Positions 24,060 to 28,769 of a stretch of 28,769 bases of DNA are shown piece after piece. Origin of the DNA: Actinomycetota bacterium. GTDB taxonomy: Bacteria > Actinomycetota > Acidimicrobiia > Acidimicrobiales > Microtrichaceae. The translations under genes and the position numbers were made by a program. Below the pieces are notes generated by a model, which was not told the DNA's origin, made no database searches, and was given only the letters and a program-made list of their open reading frames with translations. The DNA is taken from the NCBI GenBank assembly GCA_009700815.1, contig WLLG01000003.1, positions 1-28,769 on the forward strand, in the 5' to 3' direction. Position 1 is the stretch's first letter. Every line of letters begins with the position of its first letter.

Positions 24060-25646
24060 ATGAGTGCAGCAGCGATGGACCAGATGCGGAGTGCCCGCAG
24101 GAGGCGTCGCATCGGGGATGTTGCCTGGGGAGATTTGGCGTATCGCGTGTACACCACTGCTTTGGCGTGTTTGGTGTTTGCAGTGTTTGCCTCTGGTTGG
24201 GTTGGCGACTCAGAATTGTCCGCCGCCTCGCAGACATCAGCTCAGAAATTTGGCCCTGTGTGGGCTGGCCTGTTTGTCGCCCTTTTACTGTTACTCGGTG
24301 TGCGCTCAGGAACGCGAGCGGGTCCGATTGCACTCGAATCAGCCGACGTCTATCACCTATTGCTCGCGCCGATCAGCCGGTCTCGAGTGCTGCGACGCCC
24401 AGCCGTGGGCGTAGTTGGCTATGGGGTTGCAACTGGGATGGCAGTGGGAGCCCTAGTGGGCTCGCTCTGCAGTCAACGGCTCCCGGGTAACACCTTTGAG
24501 TGGATGCTTTCGGGCGCGCTTTTTGGCGGCGCAGCAGCAGCGCTCTCAATTGGAGCGGCACTCATCACTGCATCACGACGTGTGCCGAGGCCTTGGATCG
24601 AACTTCTGGCTTGGGCCCTGCTCGTTGCCTCGGTCGTGGCTGTTGCTGGCTATTCACCATTCGCTCCGCTGACACTGCTTGGGCAGATTCTCTTTTGGCC
24701 GCTTAGCTTTTCGCTGCTGCCGCTCGTGCTGGTTGGTCTGGCAATCATCCTTGCTGTTGTGGGTCTGATGATTGTTGGTGGGCTTTCTATTGAGCTTGCT
24801 CAACGCCGAACCCGACTCGTGGGTCAATTGCGCTTTGCAGTCACCCAGCAAGACTTGCGGTCGGTGCTGCTCCTTCGAAAGCAGCTTGCCTCGGAACGGC
24901 CTCGCAACAAGAGTCGCTTTGCCCGACTTCCAATTCGCTTTGGTGGCCGATTCCCGGTGTTTACACGTGATGTGCAGAGTTTTGGCCGTTGGCCATGGGT
25001 CCGAGTTCTACGGGTGACCGTGCTCGGCCTTGGTGCTGCGCTATGTCTCTATGGCGCCTGGTCCGGGACGACACCACTCGTGCTGCTAGCTGGGCTCTGT
25101 ACCTATGTGGCCGGCCTAGATGTGATCGAGCCGCTCGCCCAAGAGGTGGATCACCCCATGATGCTGGCCTCATACCCCGAGCCTGCTGGTGTTATTCTGC
25201 AGCGACACCTAGTGGCACCAGTGTTCGTAATGGTCCTCGTTGGATGTGAGGGATTGCTGTTGGTCTGGGTACTGCACCCCTCGGTCAACATCATTGCCAT
25301 TGGAGCGATCACGGTGATCACTGCTGCAACTACTGCAGTGGCCGGCGCTTCGATCAGCGTGGTGTCCGAGGCTGTGCTTGACGCTGGCGATGCGGCAATG
25401 ATGCCGCCAGAGGTCACCGGGCCGAGAGTCGTCATCCGCACCCTTTGGCCTCCGCTCGTAGCCGTGATTGGGGTGACTCCGATTTTGGTGGCGCAGCGAG
25501 CAATGCGACTGGGCAACGATCCGATTCCTCCTGCGTTGACCCTAGCGATTCCAATATTGGTGCTCGCAGGAATTGTGTTCATGTGGGTGAAATACCGTGA
25601 GGACCTTCATCGGACAATGGGTGAGGCTATGGGGGCCAAGACATGA
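24060..25646 (+). CDS. Multi-pass membrane protein, ABC exporter permease
   Basis: This protein of about 528 aa has roughly ten to twelve hydrophobic helices, starting at about residues 22-40 after a basic cytoplasmic stretch (RSARRRRRIGD). A charged cytoplasmic region sits in the middle (about 265-300, including RSVLLLRKQLASERPRNKSRF). It resembles actinobacterial permeases of the DUF6297 kind, paired with a single ATPase; that name is from memory. The start is uncertain. ATG 24060 has no Shine-Dalgarno, and the frame stays open upstream through an Asp/Ser-rich stretch to GTG 23829 or ATG 23808. The ATPase gene begins 13 bp after its stop, indicating an operon. The transported compound is unknown. 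Confidence 0.7.
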   Translation: MSAAAMDQMRSARRRRRIGDVAWGDLAYRVYTTALACLVFAVFASGWVGDSELSAASQTSAQKFGPVWAGLFVALLLLLGVRSGTRAGPIALESADVYHLLLAPISRSRVLRRPAVGVVGYGVATGMAVGALVGSLCSQRLPGNTFEWMLSGALFGGAAAALSIGAALITASRRVPRPWIELLAWALLVASVVAVAGYSPFAPLTLLGQILFWPLSFSLLPLVLVGLAIILAVVGLMIVGGLSIELAQRRTRLVGQLRFAVTQQDLRSVLLLRKQLASERPRNKSRFARLPIRFGGRFPVFTRDVQSFGRWPWVRVLRVTVLGLGAALCLYGAWSGTTPLVLLAGLCTYVAGLDVIEPLAQEVDHPMMLASYPEPAGVILQRHLVAPVFVMVLVGCEGLLLVWVLHPSVNIIAIGAITVITAATTAVAGASISVVSEAVLDAGDAAMMPPEVTGPRVVIRTLWPPLVAVIGVTPILVAQRAMRLGNDPIPPALTLAIPILVLAGIVFMWVKYREDLHRTMGEAMGAKT

Positions 25647-25659
25647 AAGTTGAACTGAT

Positions 25660-26385
25660 ATGAGCAGATCCGCTTCCTCAGACGCGAAGAATCCAAAAGA
25701 GGTTGTCAGGCTGATCGGCGTGGCTAAAGAGTATGGAGACGTGGGTGCACTTGCTCCCGTTGACCTTTCGGTCATGGCAGGAGAAGCAATCGTCTTGGTC
25801 GGCCACAACGGGTCAGGCAAGTCAACCCTGCTCAGCATCATTGCCGGAATGCTCGAGCCTTCAGAGGGAACTGTTCTGGTACACGGTCAGCCACCCGACT
25901 CGGTCTACGCCCGTGAGCGCAGATCCTGGCTTCCCGACACGCCTGTGCTCTATGACGACCTCAGTGTACGAGAGCACATGGAATACACCATTCGCATGCA
26001 CGGCGGTCAAGGTGATGAACCCATTATTGATGACTTGATCAAGCGCCTCGGTCTTGCCGAAAGAGAGGACGACCTACCCTCGCAGTTCAGCAGGGGTTTG
26101 CGTCAAAAGGCGGCTGCGGCTGTAGCTCTGGTCCGTCCCTTTACGCTCTTGTTGGTCGATGAACCCTTTGTAGGGCTTGATGTAGCCGGACGCGAAGCGC
26201 TACTCGGATTACTCGAGGAGGCAAGGCGAGGAGGCGCAACCGTGCTTGTAGCAACGCATGACCCCGCAGTGATCTCAAGATTCAAACGCGGACTAGTGCT
26301 TGACGACGGCCATGTCGTTCATGACGGTACTGCCGAGTCGCTTCACGCCTACTTGTCCGCCGATGTCACCCATGGCGAAACCTGA
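25660..26385 (+). CDS. ABC transporter ATP-binding protein (EcsA-like)
   Basis: This 241-aa nucleotide-binding subunit energises the upstream membrane protein. Walker A is GHNGSGKST (48-56), Walker B is LLLVDEP (163-169), and the switch His is H200 in VATHD. The signature loop is FSRGLRQK rather than LSGGQ, and the Q-loop position reads WLPDTPVLYDDLSVREHM without a Gln. Both variants are typical of EcsA-like exporters. It starts 13 bp after the permease gene with only a weak GAAAG ribosome site, so translation may depend on coupling. No second permease follows, so the complex is probably a homodimer of each subunit. Confidence 0.9.
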   Translation: MSRSASSDAKNPKEVVRLIGVAKEYGDVGALAPVDLSVMAGEAIVLVGHNGSGKSTLLSIIAGMLEPSEGTVLVHGQPPDSVYARERRSWLPDTPVLYDDLSVREHMEYTIRMHGGQGDEPIIDDLIKRLGLAEREDDLPSQFSRGLRQKAAAAVALVRPFTLLLVDEPFVGLDVAGREALLGLLEEARRGGATVLVATHDPAVISRFKRGLVLDDGHVVHDGTAESLHAYLSADVTHGET

Positions 26386-26466
26386 CTGCTCGCTAAGCAG
26401 TATGTTCAATGATGTCTACCCATCTGCCATGGTTGCGGCCTAGGCAATTCTGAATCGGGGATTCCC

Positions 26467-27246
26467 ATGTCTGGAACCATTCATCTCGAGATCGATGCTG
26501 GCATTGCGACCATCACGAATGACAACACAGAGAAGCACAATGCGTTCGATGATGAAATGGACGCTCGACTGTTTGAAATCTTGGCAGAGATCCAATCGAG
26601 CCCAGAGATTCGTGTCGTCATTTGGCGGGGAGAAGGCAAGTCCTTCTCTTCAGGTAGAGATGTGGGCTCCATAGGGGTTGCAAAGACCGAATTAACGCAC
26701 CATGAACTCATGCGCAGGGGGCATCGGGGTATCCAACAGCTCTGGCAGATGGACCAACCGGTGCTCGTTGCGTGCAAGGGCTGGGTCATGGGCGGTTCGT
26801 TTCAGCGAGCACTGCTCTGTGATATCCGCGTGGCCGCAGAAGGAACCAGGTTCCGTCTGCCAGAACTGACTTATGGCGTGATCCCAGATACGGGCGGTGT
26901 AGCAGTATTGCATCAGATGTGTGGAGATGGGGTTGTGAACGACATGGTGCTGACGGGTCGTGTGATGGAGGCCGAAGAAGCTCTTCGACACGGTGTGGTG
27001 AGTCGGGTGGTGGCCGAGTCCGAACTTGACGAGGTGGTGCGCTCAATGGCCGAACAGATCGCTTCCACTCCGATCATCACCGTGAAGTTGTACCGAGAAG
27101 TACTTCGACACCTTTCTCTTCCTGCACTTCGATCATCGATGGCTGATGAACTGACCTATCAGACGACACTGAATAAGAGTGATGACTTTGCGGAGTTCAA
27201 AGCGGCCAAGGCCGAGGGTCGTGACCCCCGGTACAGCGGCAGCTGA
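26467..27246 (+). CDS. Crotonase-fold enoyl-CoA hydratase/isomerase
   Basis: This 259-aa crotonase acts on acyl-CoA thioesters. The oxyanion-hole segments are FSSGRDVG (60-67) and the helix start KGWVMGGSF (104-112). Hydratases use two glutamates 20 residues apart. Here the first is Gln113 (GGSFQ) and the second, Glu133 (LPELTYG), is kept. That pattern fits delta3,delta2-enoyl-CoA isomerases, which work with the second Glu alone, better than a hydratase. The ATG at 26467 has GGGGA at 5-nt spacing. The SDR gene follows after 44 bp, and the pair probably forms an operon for unsaturated acyl-CoA breakdown. Other crotonase activities remain possible. Confidence 0.85.
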   Translation: MSGTIHLEIDAGIATITNDNTEKHNAFDDEMDARLFEILAEIQSSPEIRVVIWRGEGKSFSSGRDVGSIGVAKTELTHHELMRRGHRGIQQLWQMDQPVLVACKGWVMGGSFQRALLCDIRVAAEGTRFRLPELTYGVIPDTGGVAVLHQMCGDGVVNDMVLTGRVMEAEEALRHGVVSRVVAESELDEVVRSMAEQIASTPIITVKLYREVLRHLSLPALRSSMADELTYQTTLNKSDDFAEFKAAKAEGRDPRYSGS

Positions 27247-27290
27247 CTCTGCAACATTTTCCTGACCTTTAAACAGAGGAACAGCTAGTC

Positions 27291-28175
27291 ATGAGCAAGA
27301 TTATTGGATTGCCACAGCCCCCTGCAGTTGGAGCAACTGCACTCGCAGCGGGAACTTTCGAGGGTGTGACGGTGGTTGTTACTGGTGGAGGCACCGGTCT
27401 TGGCAAAGCAATCGCATCTGAGTTCGCGCGACTCGGTGCACGCCTCGCCATCCTGAGCCGTAAGCCAGAACACCTTGATGCTGCCGAGGCTGCAATGACT
27501 GCGATTGGCGCAGAGGTGCTGTGCATAGCCTGCGATATTCGTGAAGCCGACAGCATCTCTGCGGCATTCGATCAGATCGAAAGGAGCTTCGGTTTGCCGG
27601 GAGTCCTAGTAAATAACGCTGCAGCGAACTTCCCTTCGCCAAGCGAGGATCTCTCCCCCAACGCATGGCGCACCGTGGTGGATATCACCCTCAATGGCAC
27701 GTTTTTGATGTGCCGCGAGTACGGCCAACGCCTGCTAAGCGCCGGCGTTGCAGGCTCCATCATCAACATTGGGGCAACGTATGCATGGACTGGTGGCCCT
27801 GGATTTGCGCATTCTGCGGCGGCTAAGGCTGCAGTAAAGAACCTGACCGAATCTCTAGCTGTTGAGTGGGGCCCGTACGGAATTCAGGTCAACTGTCTAG
27901 TGCCAGGTCTGATGCCACATGAGGACATGACTGCAGATATTCAGGGGAACTTGAAGAACACAAATGACAAGGATCTCTGCCAACCTGCCATGCGCGTCGG
28001 GCAACGACAAGAACTTGGTTGGGCTGCAACGTTTCTTGCATCTCCCTATGCCCGGTTCATCTCAGGGCACACGCTGGTTGTGGATGGAGCCAACTGGCAG
28101 CGCAGGTCACTCACCAATCCGGAGGTCATCCCGATACGCGTGCAGATGGGCCGTCCACCATTCGGAGCAGACTGA
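27291..28175 (+). CDS. SDR oxidoreductase, 2,4-dienoyl-CoA reductase-like
   Basis: This 294-aa short-chain dehydrogenase/reductase has the cofactor motif TGGGTGLG (31-38), with the SR pair after beta-2 (SRKPE) favouring NADPH, and NNAA (108-111). The classical YxxxK is absent; instead Tyr164, Ser175 and Lys179 are spaced 11 and 4 residues. This is the Tyr/Ser/Lys spacing of mitochondrial 2,4-dienoyl-CoA reductase (human Tyr199, Ser210, Lys214). Such enzymes reduce 2,4-dienoyl-CoA to trans-3-enoyl-CoA. The ATG has AGAGGAA about 10 nt upstream. It follows an isomerase-like crotonase, which would use exactly that product, and it ends close to a convergent mmpL gene. Confidence 0.87.
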   Translation: MSKIIGLPQPPAVGATALAAGTFEGVTVVVTGGGTGLGKAIASEFARLGARLAILSRKPEHLDAAEAAMTAIGAEVLCIACDIREADSISAAFDQIERSFGLPGVLVNNAAANFPSPSEDLSPNAWRTVVDITLNGTFLMCREYGQRLLSAGVAGSIINIGATYAWTGGPGFAHSAAAKAAVKNLTESLAVEWGPYGIQVNCLVPGLMPHEDMTADIQGNLKNTNDKDLCQPAMRVGQRQELGWAATFLASPYARFISGHTLVVDGANWQRRSLTNPEVIPIRVQMGRPPFGAD

Positions 28176-28200
28176 GGGCCGTCAAACTCGAGTCGTTCGG

Positions 28201-28769
28201 TTAGACCAAGGCTTCTTGTTTTTGCGGCTCTGCCTCGTCCTCGGCGAACTCCGTTGGTCCTTCCACGTTGATGCTTGGAAGCAGGCGGTCAAGCCATGCC
28301 GGGAACCACCAGTTCTTATCGCCCAGCAATTCCATGGATGCTGGAACTAACAACATGCGAACCAAGGTCGCATCGATCAGAACAGCAAAGGCGAGCCCGA
28401 ATCCAAACAGCTTTATGGCTCGGTCGCTCTCTAATAGGAACGATCCAAACACAAACACCATGATGGCAGCCGCAGCAGAAATAACTCTGGCTGTGGCTGC
28501 GAGGCCGTTGGCTACTGAGGTGTGGCTGTCGCCCGTATGAAGCCATTCCTCTCGCACGCGAGACAGAAGGAACACCTCGTAGTCCATCGAGAGCCCGAAA
28601 ACGATTGCGAACAACATCATCGGAATGAACGGCTCAATCGGTGCTGGTTCGATTCCGAATAGATCCTTTGCCCAACCCCATTGGAAGATGGCCACGATCA
28701 CCCCGTAGGCAGCACCAATAGACAGCAGATTCATGATGACTGCCTTGAGCGGAACCAGGATGGAGCGGA
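28201..28769 (-). CDS. MMPL/RND-family transporter, C-terminal part (cut by window edge)
   Basis: The last about 190 residues of a second MmpL-type transporter are present; the frame is open through the right edge (RSILVPLKA at the edge, as in the paralogue). It contains the conserved FGLSMDYEVFLLSRVREEW with the proton-relay Asp-Tyr pair, four or so membrane helices, and a short acidic tail. It aligns closely with the C-terminal part of the transporter at 13023-15443, including GWPFAW-type ends around FPAWLDRLLPSINVEGP. It converges on the SDR gene with a 25-bp gap. A lipid-related substrate is suggested by the acyl-CoA genes beside it, but this is only context. Confidence 0.88.
   Translation of the reverse strand, partial: RSILVPLKAVIMNLLSIGAAYGVIVAIFQWGWAKDLFGIEPAPIEPFIPMMLFAIVFGLSMDYEVFLLSRVREEWLHTGDSHTSVANGLAATARVISAAAAIMVFVFGSFLLESDRAIKLFGFGLAFAVLIDATLVRMLLVPASMELLGDKNWWFPAWLDRLLPSINVEGPTEFAEDEAEPQKQEALV

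Noticed and set aside
26386..26400. Terminator after the ABC ATPase gene
   Set aside because: The CTGCT/AGCAG stem is only 5 bp and lacks a T-run.

Overview
The window looks like ordinary chromosome of an Actinomycetota bacterium of moderate G+C (mid-50s % by eye), probably a heterotroph that handles lipids and xenobiotics. The assignment rests on the gene set: two MmpL-type RND transporters, an IlvX-like thiamine-diphosphate enzyme, a HelZ-type SNF2 helicase, a P450 with a 3Fe-4S ferredoxin of the CxxHxxC kind, a PF10118 hydrolase, an actinobacterial-type cold-shock protein, many GTG/TTG starts, and several genes with no Shine-Dalgarno but a TANNNT box 6-7 nt before the start codon (a leaderless layout). 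No tRNA, rRNA, CRISPR array, IS element or phage gene was found. No stretch longer than 300 bp lacks a gene.

Layout. 1-5188: a TetR regulator converges on a PEP-synthase-like ATP-grasp/His-domain protein. That gene diverges from a coupled pair, a GlcD-like FAD oxidase and an IlvX-like ThDP enzyme. 5236-8640 (minus): a phosphoesterase/phospholipase C-family protein and a 14-TM drug exporter. 8848-12469: a DinG helicase and a Baeyer-Villiger-type monooxygenase with overlapping 3' ends. 12579-15850: thioredoxin, an MmpL transporter and a charged 97-aa protein. 16093-16698: a cold-shock gene and a small membrane protein, each with its own terminator hairpin. 16825-20657: an SNF2 helicase coupled to a Gly/Lys-rich small protein. 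20709-23804: a VOC protein, a PF10118 hydrolase, and a P450/ferredoxin pair. 24060-26385: an ABC exporter (membrane protein plus EcsA-like ATPase). 26467-28175: a crotonase and an SDR. 28201 to the right edge: the C-terminal part of a second MmpL.

How genes work together. The clearest functional pair is the crotonase/SDR at 26467-28175. The SDR has the Tyr/Ser/Lys geometry of mitochondrial-type 2,4-dienoyl-CoA reductase. The crotonase keeps the second but not the first hydratase glutamate, as in delta3,delta2-enoyl-CoA isomerases. Together they could form an auxiliary beta-oxidation module for unsaturated acyl-CoAs. The P450 and ferredoxin are an oxygenase and its electron donor. The PEP-synthase-like/GlcD/ThDP group may be an undescribed 2-hydroxyacid/2-oxoacid route, but its substrate cannot be read from sequence. 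Two short tandem-repeat arrays (14-bp period upstream of mmpL, 12/14-bp period upstream of the PF10118 gene) lie just upstream of probable leaderless promoters and look like regulatory arrays.
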